Shown in pieces: positions 32,259-40,515 of a DNA stretch of 42,555 bases. The notes beneath the pieces are model-generated. The model saw only the letters and a program-made list of their open reading frames with translations, did no database searches and had not been told where the DNA came from. Source of the DNA: an uncultured Bacteroides sp. (GTDB lineage: Bacteria > Bacteroidota > Bacteroidia > Bacteroidales > Bacteroidaceae); NCBI GenBank assembly GCA_949289265.1, contig CASENE010000069.1, positions 1-42,555 on the forward strand, read 5' to 3'. The first letter of the stretch is position 1. Every line of letters begins with the position of its first letter. The translations under genes were made by a program, and so were the position numbers.

Positions 32259-32945
32259 CTATGAGCGGGCGTAGTAGTCCCTTTCCCCGAAGATGCTCGT
32301 GCCTATCCTCACCAGCGTGCTCCCTGCCCGGATGGCTTGGTGGTAGTCGTGGCTCATGCCCATGGACAGTTCTCTGAACCAGGGGGCGTCTTGCATCCAG
32401 GTGGCTTGCGCTTCTTTGAGGAGGGCGTGCAGGGAGTCGAACTCCCGTTGCACCTGGTACAGGTCGTCGGTGTTGGTGGCCATCCCCATCAGGCCGCAGA
32501 GGCGGACGGACGGCAGTTGCCTCCACTGGCCGCCGGACAGCAGGGCGCGGCATTCGTCGGGGGTGAAGCCGAACTTCGTCTCTTCCTGCGCGATGTGTAC
32601 TTGTAACAGGCAGTCGATGACGCGCCCGGCTTTAGCAGCCTGCTTGTTGACTTCGGCCAGCAGGTGCATGGAGTCGATGCTGTGGATGAGGGATACGTAG
32701 GGCGCGATATATTTGACTTTGTTGGTCTGCAGGTGCCCTATGAAGTGCCATTCGATGTCTTTGGGCAATAGCTCGTATTTCCGGGTCATCTCTTGCACCT
32801 TGCTTTCCCCGAAGATGCGCTGTCCGGCTGTGTAGGCTTCCAGGATGGCTTCGCCGGGGTGGAACTTGGAGATGGCCACCAGTCGCACGCCTTCCGGTAG
32901 CTCGCGCCACACTTGTTGCAGGTTTTCGGTGATGCTGCTTGCCAT
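32259..32945 (-). CDS. YggS-family pyridoxal-phosphate homeostasis protein
   Basis: A 228-residue single-domain alanine-racemase-fold protein that binds PLP and balances cellular PLP and amino-acid pools. The PLP Lys is Lys27 in LVAISKFHP. HFIGHLQTNKVKY and the phosphate-binding end SMGMSHDYHQAIRAGSTLVRIG match the family. The usual FGENYVQE is FGESKVQE here. I chose the start at 32945 (MASSITENLQ) because the DUF4494 stop codon is at 32947, leaving a one-base gap, so the two are translationally close. Confidence 0.93.
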   Translation of the reverse strand: MASSITENLQQVWRELPEGVRLVAISKFHPGEAILEAYTAGQRIFGESKVQEMTRKYELLPKDIEWHFIGHLQTNKVKYIAPYVSLIHSIDSMHLLAEVNKQAAKAGRVIDCLLQVHIAQEETKFGFTPDECRALLSGGQWRQLPSVRLCGLMGMATNTDDLYQVQREFDSLHALLKEAQATWMQDAPWFRELSMGMSHDYHQAIRAGSTLVRIGTSIFGERDYYARS

Positions 32946-32946
32946 G

Positions 32947-33414
32947 TTATTGTACCTCCGGTTTGGTGTCGTTGTCTGCATGGAAGGGATAGACATCCAT
33001 GAGGGGCGTTTCGGCCACAGAGGCTATCTGATAGTCGGCCATGGTGCCTTTCATGCCTTCGTCCAGTTTCTTGACCGCGTCGCGCAGGTCGGCTGCCTGT
33101 ACCAGCACCTGTGTGGAAGTCTTCTTTTCGGCGCCGCTCTTCTCGTCGAGGGTGATAAATACCAGTTTGCACTTGAACCATCGGTCAGCGGCTTCTTCTT
33201 CGGCGGGGAACAGCTCGCTGTAATTGGCCCGCTTGATGTCTGCCACGATAAATTCGCCGGAGATGAACGGGGACACCTCTTCGGTGATGCGCGCTTCTGC
33301 TTCGGTGAAGCTCAGAGCGTCTACCAGGTAGGGTTCGGTAACTTTCTTGTTCATTCCGTTCTCCATTGTCTTTTCATATCGAATCTTACATTCGAACCAC
33401 GTATGCATCGGCAT
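32947..33414 (-). CDS. DUF4494 domain-containing protein
   Basis: A cytoplasmic protein of 155 residues (153 if Met3 at 33408 is used), conserved throughout Bacteroidales and of unknown function. Family hallmarks are WFECKIRYEK near the start, EPYLVDALSFTEAEARI, DRWFKCKLVFITLDEKSGAE and the ending TPLMDVYPF. It is first in a two-gene operon with yggS and divergent from the ABC ATPase. Confidence 0.85.
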   Translation of the reverse strand: MPMHTWFECKIRYEKTMENGMNKKVTEPYLVDALSFTEAEARITEEVSPFISGEFIVADIKRANYSELFPAEEEAADRWFKCKLVFITLDEKSGAEKKTSTQVLVQAADLRDAVKKLDEGMKGTMADYQIASVAETPLMDVYPFHADNDTKPEVQ

Positions 33415-33474
33415 AATATTCTGTATTTAAGTTAGTAATTGGACGGCACGTCGGGACGGTGCCTTTGTGACCGG

Positions 33475-33482
33475 CAAAGATA
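33475..33482 (-). promoter_or_regulatory. Promoter -7 box of the DUF4494-yggS operon
   Basis: TATCTTTG on the minus strand, about 60 bp before the DUF4494 start codon. The -33 site is poor. Confidence 0.5.
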
Positions 33483-33521
33483 GCTAATCTCGTGCAATCG
33501 GTGAACTATTTTATTCTTTTT

Positions 33522-33552
33522 GTTGCATTTGACCAATAACTCTGTATCTTTG
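33522..33552 (+). promoter_or_regulatory. Promoter of the ABC ATPase-PAP2 operon
   Basis: The -7 box TATCTTTG (33545-33552) is preceded by GTTG (33522-33525) with a 19-base spacer; an overlapping TTTG lies at 33519-33522. The start codon is 29 bp downstream. Confidence 0.6.
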
Positions 33553-33581
33553 CGCCGCTAAATGTCTATTGTATATTGAGT

Positions 33582-35042
33582 ATGTCTGAACAACCCTATA
33601 CCATTTGCCTGTCCGGTGCTGTGGCCCGGAATCCGCAGGTGCGCCTGGCCATGCCTGTCGATTTGGAACTGAAGCCTCGTGAGCATGTGGCCATCGTAGG
33701 TCCCAACGGGGCAGGAAAGAGTCTGTTGGTGGACATGATGACGGGCAAGAGCCCGCTGCTGAGCGGGAGCATTGCCTATGATTTCCGTCCTTCGCCCACT
33801 TCCAGCGTTTACGAGAACATAAAATACATCGCTTTTAGGGATACGTACGGAGGGGCTGACGCGAATTACTACTACCAGCAGCGGTGGAATGCCCACGATC
33901 AGGAGGAAGTTCCTTTGGTGCGCGACCTGCTGGGGCCCGTCGAGCATCCGGAAGCGACAGACCGTCTGTTTGAACTGTTTCGTCTGGGGCCGCTACTGGA
34001 CAAGCCGGTGATTCTGTTGTCCAGCGGCGAGCTTCGGCGGTTTCAGCTGGTCAAGTCCTTGCTGACCGTTCCCCGCATCCTGATTATTGACAATCCTTTC
34101 ATAGGGCTGGATGCCCCTACGCGCACGTTGCTGACCGATTTGCTCGGGCAACTGGCCGCTTATGGCAACCTGCAAATCGTCTTGGTGGTTTCTGCCGACC
34201 GGGACATTCCTTCGTTTGTCGCCCACGTGGTGCCTATGGCCGGGAAGGCGGTGGGCGCGAAGGTGGAGCGCGAGGCCTACCTGCAAGGCCGTGTGCCGTT
34301 GTCGGGCGGGCTGTCCGATGCTTTGGCCGACCGCATCAGGGAGTTGCCCTACATGCATGCCGATTATGCCTCGGACGAAGTTATCCGCCTGCGCCGCGTC
34401 AGCATCCGTTATGGCGAGCGGACGATTCTGCGCGAGCTCGACTGGGTGGTGCGCCGGGGCGAACATTGGGCCTTGAGCGGTGAGAACGGGGCGGGGAAAT
34501 CTACGTTGCTCAGCCTGGTTTGCGCGGACAATCCCCAGTCCTACGCTTGCGACATCAGCCTCTTCGGGCGTCGCCGGGGGTCGGGCGAGAGCATCTGGGA
34601 CATCAAGCGGCACATCGGCTATGTCAGTCCCGAGATGCACCGGGCCTATCGCAAGAACCTGCCGGCCCTGGACATCGTGGCCAGCGGTTTGCAAGACAGC
34701 ATCGGGTTGTATCGCCGCCCCAAGGCGGAAGATTTGGACACGTGCCGTTGGTGGATGGACATCTTCGGGATTGCCGATTTGTGCGACCGTCCGTTTCTCA
34801 CGCTGAGCAGCGGCGAGCAACGCCTGTGTCTGCTGGCCCGTGCTTTTGTGAAAGACCCGGAACTGTTGGTTTTGGACGAGCCTCTGCACGGACTGGATGC
34901 CCGGCATCGTGCCCAGGTGCGCGGAATCATTGAGGCCTTTTGCCGACGGAAGAATAAGACGCTGGTGATGGTGACGCATTACGAGGAGGAACTGCCGCCT
35001 TGCATCGACCATCGCCTGCACCTGACCCGCCAAGGGCATTAA
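33582..35042 (+). CDS. Twin-NBD ABC ATPase (ModF/PhrA-like)
   Basis: A 486-residue soluble protein with two ABC ATPase domains and no membrane segment. I chose ATG at 33582 over a TTG two codons upstream. NBD1: Walker A GPNGAGKS at 40-47, signature LSSGE at 146-150, Walker B ILIIDNP with Asn171 where the catalytic Glu is expected. NBD2: Walker A GENGAGKS at 300-307, signature LSSGEQRLCLLARA, Walker B LLVLDEP intact, and a switch His in MVTHYEEE. This layout resembles ModF-type proteins, whose role is poorly defined. A transport role is doubtful since no permease gene is near. The PAP2 gene follows after 35 bp. Confidence 0.85.
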   Translation: MSEQPYTICLSGAVARNPQVRLAMPVDLELKPREHVAIVGPNGAGKSLLVDMMTGKSPLLSGSIAYDFRPSPTSSVYENIKYIAFRDTYGGADANYYYQQRWNAHDQEEVPLVRDLLGPVEHPEATDRLFELFRLGPLLDKPVILLSSGELRRFQLVKSLLTVPRILIIDNPFIGLDAPTRTLLTDLLGQLAAYGNLQIVLVVSADRDIPSFVAHVVPMAGKAVGAKVEREAYLQGRVPLSGGLSDALADRIRELPYMHADYASDEVIRLRRVSIRYGERTILRELDWVVRRGEHWALSGENGAGKSTLLSLVCADNPQSYACDISLFGRRRGSGESIWDIKRHIGYVSPEMHRAYRKNLPALDIVASGLQDSIGLYRRPKAEDLDTCRWWMDIFGIADLCDRPFLTLSSGEQRLCLLARAFVKDPELLVLDEPLHGLDARHRAQVRGIIEAFCRRKNKTLVMVTHYEEELPPCIDHRLHLTRQGH

Positions 35043-35077
35043 GAGATGTCTAAACAAACAATCATTGTGTATCAGCC

Positions 35078-35734
35078 ATGGATTTTATAAGTTTACTTCA
35101 AGAATGGGATTCCGAACTGCTCCTGCTTATCAATGGGGCGCACAATCCGTATTGGGACACCTTCATGTATGCCTATAGCGGCAAGTTGATATGGATACCC
35201 CTGTATGCGGCGTTGGCCTATGTGTTGTTCCGCAACCTTTCGTGGAAGGTGGCGTTGATGTGCTTGGCGGGCGTGGCGTTGACTGTCGCGCTGGCCGACC
35301 AGGTGGGTGCTTCGCTCATCCGTCCGTGCGTGGAGCGTCTGCGCCCGACCAACCTGAACAACCCCCTGTCGGAATACGTGCACGTCGTCAACGGATACCG
35401 CAGCGGGAGTTATGGCTTTCCGTCCTGCCATGCGGCCAATACCTTCGGCCTGGCGTTCTTCCTGATGTTTCTGATTCGTCAGAAGTGGTTCACCTGGGTG
35501 ATGATGGCTTGGGCCGCGCTGACCTGCTATTCGCGGGCCTACCTGGGCGTGCACTATCCGGGCGATTTGTTGGCCGGGATGCTGCTGGGGCTGTGCGGGG
35601 CCACGTTGGTGTATTTCCTCCTGGTGCGGCTGGGACATTACCGGCGACCGAAGCAGTTCAAGGAACTGTGGGTGCCGGCGGCGGCGTGCGGGCTGACCGT
35701 GGCGGGGATGCTGGTCTACGCCGCCTGGGGCTGA
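35078..35734 (+). CDS. PAP2-family membrane phosphatase
   Basis: A 218-residue integral membrane phosphatase with about five or six hydrophobic segments. The three catalytic motifs are present: R-x6-RP at 82-90 (Arg instead of the usual Lys), PSCH at 115-118 (Cys for Gly of PSGH), and SR-x5-H-x3-D at 152-163. Family members dephosphorylate undecaprenyl pyrophosphate, phosphatidylglycerol phosphate or lipid A at the outer face of the inner membrane; which applies here is not decidable. It ends eight bp from the convergent acyl-CoA ligase stop, with no terminator between. Confidence 0.9.
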   Translation: MDFISLLQEWDSELLLLINGAHNPYWDTFMYAYSGKLIWIPLYAALAYVLFRNLSWKVALMCLAGVALTVALADQVGASLIRPCVERLRPTNLNNPLSEYVHVVNGYRSGSYGFPSCHAANTFGLAFFLMFLIRQKWFTWVMMAWAALTCYSRAYLGVHYPGDLLAGMLLGLCGATLVYFLLVRLGHYRRPKQFKELWVPAAACGLTVAGMLVYAAWG

Positions 35735-35742
35735 AAGGCCCC

Positions 35743-37410
35743 TTATCCCTTGGCTTCCTGATACAGGAAACGCTTGATGCTCTTCTTGGCTGTCTTTTCA
35801 AACTCCTCGAAGTGTATCTTCACCTTCGATATCTGCGAATAGGCAGGCAGTTGTTGGTTCAGTTCCACGCGGTTGGCCTCCATGGCGCTGTTGATGTCCT
35901 CCGCTTTCAGCCCTCTGGCGTATGCCTCGTCGAAGTCGGGGTAGATGAGGGCCACCAGCTTGTCGTTCTGTAAGACAATGAGCGATTCGGCCACGTAGGG
36001 CATGTTGTTCAGTTTGCTTTCTATTTCTTCCGGATAGATGTTCTGCCCGCTGGCGGTGAGCAGCATGTTCTTGCTGCGTCCGCGCACGGTGACGTATCCA
36101 TCTTCGTCCATCGTGGCCAGGTCGCCCGTGTGCAGCCAGCCGTTGACGTCGATGATTTGTGCGGTGGCTTCCGCGTTTTTGTAGTAGCCCAGCATGGTGT
36201 TGGTGCCGCGGCAGATGATTTCGCCTGCCACGTTGGCCGGGTCGGGCGAGTCAATCCGCACTTCCATGCGTGCCGCCGCCTTGCCGCACGAGGCCTGTTT
36301 CAGCGTTTCCCACCGGCTGGAGCAGATGATGGGGCCGCACTCCGTCATGCCGTAGGCAATGGTGTAGGGGAAGCCTATCTGTTTGAGGAAGCGTTCCACG
36401 TCGGCATTGAACGGCGCGCCGCCTATGATGATTTCGTCAAACTGTCCGCCGAATATCTCCATGGCTTCCTTGCGGGCCGACGCCTTAATCTTGTCGTTGA
36501 TGTAGGGCACGCGCAGCAGCAGCTTGCCGATGGTGTTGTCTACGCGCGGCAGAATGTTCTTCTTGATAATCTTCTCCACAATGAGGGGGACGCACGAAAT
36601 GACGCGCGGCCGTATCTCGGCAAACGACTGCGCGATGATCTTGGGCGAGGGCATGCGGGTAAGGAAATACAGGTGCGCGCCGGCAGAAAAACCGTACAGG
36701 AAGTCGTAGACCATGCCGAACACGTGTCCCAGCGGCAGCATCGACACGATGTGGTCGCCGGGGCGGATGCGCAACATCTCGCGGCAATAGTCCACGTTGC
36801 TCCACAGGCTGCGGTAGGGCAGCATCACGCCTTTCGAGTAGCCCGTGGTGCCCGACGTATAGTTGATGACCGCCAACTCTTCGGGCGACTCTTCCTTGCG
36901 GTAGTCGATGTCTTCGGGGCGGAACTTCTTGGGGTAGCGGGCGCCGTAGCGGGCGTTTCGGTTCTCGAAAGCCTCCAGCAGTTGCGCGTTGCGGCACACC
37001 ACCGGCTCGAAGTCTTCCAGCACCACGATGCCCTCCAGCAGGGGCATGGCCCCTTCGTCCAGCGCTTCCCAGGCACGGGCCCCTACGAAGAGCAGCTTGG
37101 CCTCCGAGTGGTTGACAATGTGGTGTATGTTGTCGGCCTTGAACTCGTGGAGGATGGGGACGATGACCGCACCGTATGTCACTGTGGCCAGGAAGGTGAC
37201 CGCCCAGTGGGCGCTGTTCCGGCCGCACAGGGCTATCTTGTCGCCCGGTTGTATGCCGGCGCTTTCCAGCACAATGTGGAATTTGGCGATCTTGCGGGCC
37301 ACGTCCTTGTATTGCAAGGTGATGCCTTTGTAGTCCGTTAGGGCGTTGCGGTCCCAGTTGCGTATGATGCTCTGTTCGATGTAGTCGATGAAGGTGGCTG
37401 CTCGTTCCAT
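35743..37410 (-). CDS. AMP-binding long-chain fatty acid-CoA ligase
   Basis: A 555-residue adenylate-forming ligase that activates fatty acids to acyl-CoA through an acyl-AMP intermediate. The P-loop YTSGTTGYSKG is at 184-194, the AMP-binding YGMTECGP follows near 345, and the hinge includes WLHTGDLATMDEDGYVTVRGR. The catalytic C-terminal Lys lies in EKTAKKSIKRF near the end. It is somewhat shorter than E. coli FadD. The gene is monocistronic with a TATATTTG box at 37445. Confidence 0.92.
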   Translation of the reverse strand: MERAATFIDYIEQSIIRNWDRNALTDYKGITLQYKDVARKIAKFHIVLESAGIQPGDKIALCGRNSAHWAVTFLATVTYGAVIVPILHEFKADNIHHIVNHSEAKLLFVGARAWEALDEGAMPLLEGIVVLEDFEPVVCRNAQLLEAFENRNARYGARYPKKFRPEDIDYRKEESPEELAVINYTSGTTGYSKGVMLPYRSLWSNVDYCREMLRIRPGDHIVSMLPLGHVFGMVYDFLYGFSAGAHLYFLTRMPSPKIIAQSFAEIRPRVISCVPLIVEKIIKKNILPRVDNTIGKLLLRVPYINDKIKASARKEAMEIFGGQFDEIIIGGAPFNADVERFLKQIGFPYTIAYGMTECGPIICSSRWETLKQASCGKAAARMEVRIDSPDPANVAGEIICRGTNTMLGYYKNAEATAQIIDVNGWLHTGDLATMDEDGYVTVRGRSKNMLLTASGQNIYPEEIESKLNNMPYVAESLIVLQNDKLVALIYPDFDEAYARGLKAEDINSAMEANRVELNQQLPAYSQISKVKIHFEEFEKTAKKSIKRFLYQEAKG

Positions 37411-37444
37411 AGATGTTTTTTCGTGGATTGATACTAAAACTCCG

Positions 37445-37452
37445 CAAATATA
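37445..37452 (-). promoter_or_regulatory. Promoter -7 box of the acyl-CoA ligase
   Basis: TATATTTG on the minus strand lies 34 bp before the start codon. No TTTG -33 box is seen. Confidence 0.5.
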
Positions 37453-37545
37453 GGGCTATTTTGTGGTTTCAGCGGTATGATTGGGGCATTAATTTGCGCG
37501 GGGGCAGCTCTACGTTCCTGCCTTCCGCCGATGGGAGCCGAGGCA

Positions 37546-37656
37546 AACGGGCTGTCTATCAGCGTTTAGTGGCGTAGTACTTCCTGCGTGCTGGCATAGT
37601 ACTTCCAGCATGCTGGAACAGTATCTCCAGCGCGCTGGCACAGTATCGCCCGGTCG
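37546..37656. repeat. Array B: leader plus four 22-bp palindromic units (CTGGC family)
   Basis: A 24-bp leader (37546-37569) matching array A at 21/24 positions runs into four exact 22-bp units at 37569, 37591, 37613 and 37635. Units have the form CTGG-n8 to n10-CCAG around a central TAGTA or CAGTA. The fourth unit and the next two bases match array A at 23/24. It lies just beyond the kinase stop codon (37676) and upstream of the acyl-CoA ligase. 37453-37545 shows nothing else. Confidence 0.88.
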
Positions 37657-37675
37657 GGCGGTCGGCAGAGAGCGG

Positions 37676-39031
37676 TCAGTCAAACCTCAGCCTGAACGTG
37701 GTGGGCAGGCCGGGCAGCAGGCTGATGCTTCCGCCCGAAAGTCGCATGATTTGGCGCGAGATGCTCAGGCCGATGCCGCTGCCTCCCTCTTTGGTGGTGA
37801 AGAAGGGGATGAAGATATGTTCGGCCACGTCCGGCGGTATGGCGGGGCCGTCGTTGCTTACGTCCACAATCACCGCTTCCGTTTCGTCGCAGCGGGCATG
37901 CAGGCAGATGTGTCCCTCGCTCTCGCGGCCCGGCTCGGAGCCGATGGCTTGGATGGCATTCTTCAGCAGGTTGGTCAGCACCTGCCCCACCAGGCCTTCG
38001 TCGGCGTGGAGGATGAGGTCGTCTGGCCGGACGTCGATGCGGAAGGCAATGCGGGCTTGGGGATATTGGTGGCGGGCCAGTTCCGTCATGCGCTGCAGGA
38101 AGCCCCGGAGGTAGAACAGCGAGGGAGCCGGGGTGGGGATGTGGGTAAATTTGCGGTAGGACTCCACGAAGGCCAGCAGCCCCTTGCCTGTCTGGCTGAT
38201 GGTGCGCAGCCCGTTGCCGATTTCTTCCTGCGGGGCGCCGTCGGCGGTCAGTTGCAGCAGGGTGTCGCTCAGCGAGGTAATGGGGGTGACGCTGTTCATG
38301 ATTTCGTGGGTCAGCACCCGCGTCAGCCGTATCCACGAGTCTATCTCTTTTTCGTCCAGTTCGTTGTTGATGTCGTTGAGGGTGAGGATGCGCAGGTGGC
38401 GTTGGCGTATGGTGATGTCGCTGACGCGCACCAGCAGGTTGAGGCTGCCCCGCTCGTTGTGGAAGGGGATTTGCAGCGTGTCGCCCCGGCGGCAGGCGGA
38501 CAGGCGCGTGGCCAGCAGGGGGGCGACGCGGCGCAGTTGGTTGACGTGGGTGAAGACGTTCAGTCCCAGCAGGCGCAGGGCCTCGTTGTTCTTCTGATAT
38601 ACTGCCCCGTTGTCGTCCAGCACCACGATGCCGGTGTTGACGCATTCCAGTATCAGTTCGTAATATTTTTCCTGCTGGGCCGTTTCGTTCTTCACCTTGT
38701 ATAGGATGCGGGCAATGCGGTTTAGGGCCTGGTTGACCAGTCGGGTGTCCGTGTCGCGCGTGTCTTCGGGGAAGTGTATGGAGTGGTCGTCGTTGTCTAT
38801 GGCGTCGAGCAGGAACAGCACCTGGCGGGCATGGCGGCGTTGCAGCCGGTGGAGCTTGACGCCCACGAGGAGGATGCAGGCGGTCAGGCCCAAGGCCCAG
38901 GGAAGCGGATGGAGCCAGGCGGGCAACGTACCGACATCGGCGGCATGGAGCGTCCAGGCAGCCCCGGCTGCGAGGCAAAGCAAGCCGAACAAGGCGGTGT
39001 ATAGCGTCCGGATGCAACTGCTTCTGTTCAT
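37676..39031 (-). CDS. Sensor histidine kinase (NtrY/NtrB-like)
   Basis: A 451-residue membrane kinase with two transmembrane helices (about 11-27 and 43-59) and a short extracytoplasmic loop. A PAS-like domain follows (about 125-225), then HisKA with His242 in LTHEIMNSVTPI, and HATPase with the N box VLTNLLKNAIQAIG and the G box EGGSGIGLSISRQI. Its ATG overlaps the stop codon of the sigma-54 regulator gene (ATGA at 39028-39031), so the two are translationally coupled and almost certainly form a pair. The signal sensed is unknown. Confidence 0.92.
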   Translation of the reverse strand: MNRSSCIRTLYTALFGLLCLAAGAAWTLHAADVGTLPAWLHPLPWALGLTACILLVGVKLHRLQRRHARQVLFLLDAIDNDDHSIHFPEDTRDTDTRLVNQALNRIARILYKVKNETAQQEKYYELILECVNTGIVVLDDNGAVYQKNNEALRLLGLNVFTHVNQLRRVAPLLATRLSACRRGDTLQIPFHNERGSLNLLVRVSDITIRQRHLRILTLNDINNELDEKEIDSWIRLTRVLTHEIMNSVTPITSLSDTLLQLTADGAPQEEIGNGLRTISQTGKGLLAFVESYRKFTHIPTPAPSLFYLRGFLQRMTELARHQYPQARIAFRIDVRPDDLILHADEGLVGQVLTNLLKNAIQAIGSEPGRESEGHICLHARCDETEAVIVDVSNDGPAIPPDVAEHIFIPFFTTKEGGSGIGLSISRQIMRLSGGSISLLPGLPTTFRLRFD

Positions 39032-40383
39032 AGGCCGTACTTCTTCATTTTGTTATACAAGGTCTGCCTCGTGATGTCCAACTGCTGCGCCACGGCCGAC
39101 AGGTTTCCGCCGCACGTCTCCAGCGCCCGGCGTATCATCTGCCGCTCCATCTCCTCCAGGGTCGATGCGGGCGGCTCTTCCCCGTGGGGGCGTGACGACG
39201 GGAGGGGACGGGGCAACTGGAAGGCTTCGGCGGGCAGCACGGGGCCGTCGCAGATGATGACCGCCTTCTCTATGGCATGTTCCAGTTCGCGGATATTGCC
39301 CTGCCAAGGGTGGCGCAGCAGTTTGTCGCGGGCCGCTTCGTCCAGGCGCAGGCCTTCTTTGCCATACTTGCGGCCGAAGCGTTCCATGAATCCGGCGGCC
39401 AGGGGCAGGATGTCTTCCGTCCTGTCGCGCAGCGGGGGGATGACCAGGTGGATGGTGTTGATGCGGTAGAGCAGGTCTTCGCGAAACTCGCCCCGGCGCA
39501 CCAGGAGAGGCAGGTCGCGGTTGGTGGCGCAAATCAGGCGGATGTCCACCGGGATGGGAGTGTTGCTGCCCACGCGGACAATGCTGCGCCGTTGCAGCAC
39601 GGTGAGCAGTTTGGCTTGCAGGTGGTAGGGCAGGTTGCCAATCTCGTCCAGGAAGAGCGTGCCGTGGTCGGCAACCTCGAACTTGCCGGGACGGTCGGCC
39701 CGCGCGTCGGTAAAGGCACCCTTGACGTGGCCGAACAGTTCGCTCTCAAACAGCGTTTCGGTCACGGCGCCCATGTCCACCGTCACCAGCGGTCGGGCGT
39801 TGCGGCCCGACAGGCGGTGCAGTTCGCGGGCCAGCATCTCCTTGCCCGTGCCGTTCTCGCCGGTGATAAGCACGTTGGCATCCGTGGCGGCCACCTTTTC
39901 CACCAGTTTGTGTAGGTGTTGCATGGCAGGGCTTTCGCCCCAATACATCGGAGAAGCTTCGGCCCGGGCGCGGAGAACAGACGTGCGGCCTCCGGCGGGG
40001 GAGGCGGCCCGCAGCAGGGTGGCCACCAGCTTCTGGTTGTCCCAAGGTTTGACCACGAAGTCAGTGGCCCCCTCCTTGATGCCGCACACGGCCAGGTCGA
40101 TATCGGCATAGGCGGTAAACAGCACCACAGGCAGTCCGGGTTTCAGGCGTCGCACCTCGTGCAGCCAGTAGAGCCCCTCGTTGCCGTTGTTGATGCCCGC
40201 CGTAAAGTTCATGTCCAGCAGCAGCACGTTCCACTCCTGTCCATGCAGTGCGGCGGGCAGTTGGCCGGGCGAATGGAGCGTCTCTATCCGGTCGAAGTGC
40301 GGCTTCAGCAGCAGTTGCAGGGCGGTCAGCACGCTGCGGTTGTCATCCACGATGAGTATGTTTCCGTTCTTTTTCATATTCAT
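39028..40383 (-). CDS. Sigma-54-dependent NtrC-type response regulator
   Basis: A 451-residue regulator. The receiver domain holds Asp13-Asp14 and the phospho-acceptor Asp57 in LLLDMNF. The AAA+ domain has Walker A GENGTGKE, the sigma-54 contact loop GAFTDA in place of the standard GAFTGA, and Walker B GTLFLDEIGNL. A Fis-type helix-turn-helix ends the protein (GGNLSAVAQQLDITRQTLYN). Two starts two codons apart are possible (40383, 40377); I list the first because the promoter at 40407-40438 precedes both. The first 14 coding bases (of the 40377 start) and the promoter are repeated at 42322-42381 beyond the AbiE cassette. Confidence 0.93.
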   Translation of the reverse strand: MNMKKNGNILIVDDNRSVLTALQLLLKPHFDRIETLHSPGQLPAALHGQEWNVLLLDMNFTAGINNGNEGLYWLHEVRRLKPGLPVVLFTAYADIDLAVCGIKEGATDFVVKPWDNQKLVATLLRAASPAGGRTSVLRARAEASPMYWGESPAMQHLHKLVEKVAATDANVLITGENGTGKEMLARELHRLSGRNARPLVTVDMGAVTETLFESELFGHVKGAFTDARADRPGKFEVADHGTLFLDEIGNLPYHLQAKLLTVLQRRSIVRVGSNTPIPVDIRLICATNRDLPLLVRRGEFREDLLYRINTIHLVIPPLRDRTEDILPLAAGFMERFGRKYGKEGLRLDEAARDKLLRHPWQGNIRELEHAIEKAVIICDGPVLPAEAFQLPRPLPSSRPHGEEPPASTLEEMERQMIRRALETCGGNLSAVAQQLDITRQTLYNKMKKYGL

Positions 40384-40429
40384 ACACGTCTTAGCTTTCC
40401 TGCCTGCAAAAATATAGCTTTTGACGCAA
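40364..40429. repeat. Direct repeat DR-A flanking the AbiE cassette
   Basis: This 66-bp segment covers the first codons, leader and -7 box of the NtrC-type gene. It matches 42322-42381 at 58 of 60 aligned positions, plus a six-base indel (ATTCAT present here only). Together the two copies bracket about 1.9 kb that contains abiEi and abiEii. Confidence 0.9.
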
Positions 40430-40438
40430 CCGGCCAAA
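40407..40438 (-). promoter_or_regulatory. Promoter of the NtrC-type regulator-kinase operon
   Basis: The -7 box TATTTTTG (40407-40414) and -33 box TTTG (40435-40438) have an exact 20-base spacer. The -33 box lies just outside the duplicated segment, so it comes from the cassette side of the junction. Confidence 0.7.
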
Positions 40439-40515
40439 TGGATAAGGGCGGGTTGGGGCGGTAATTAGTTGGCATTGTCGGACGAAAAGGCACTTTCAAA
40501 AGAGGCGGTACCCCG

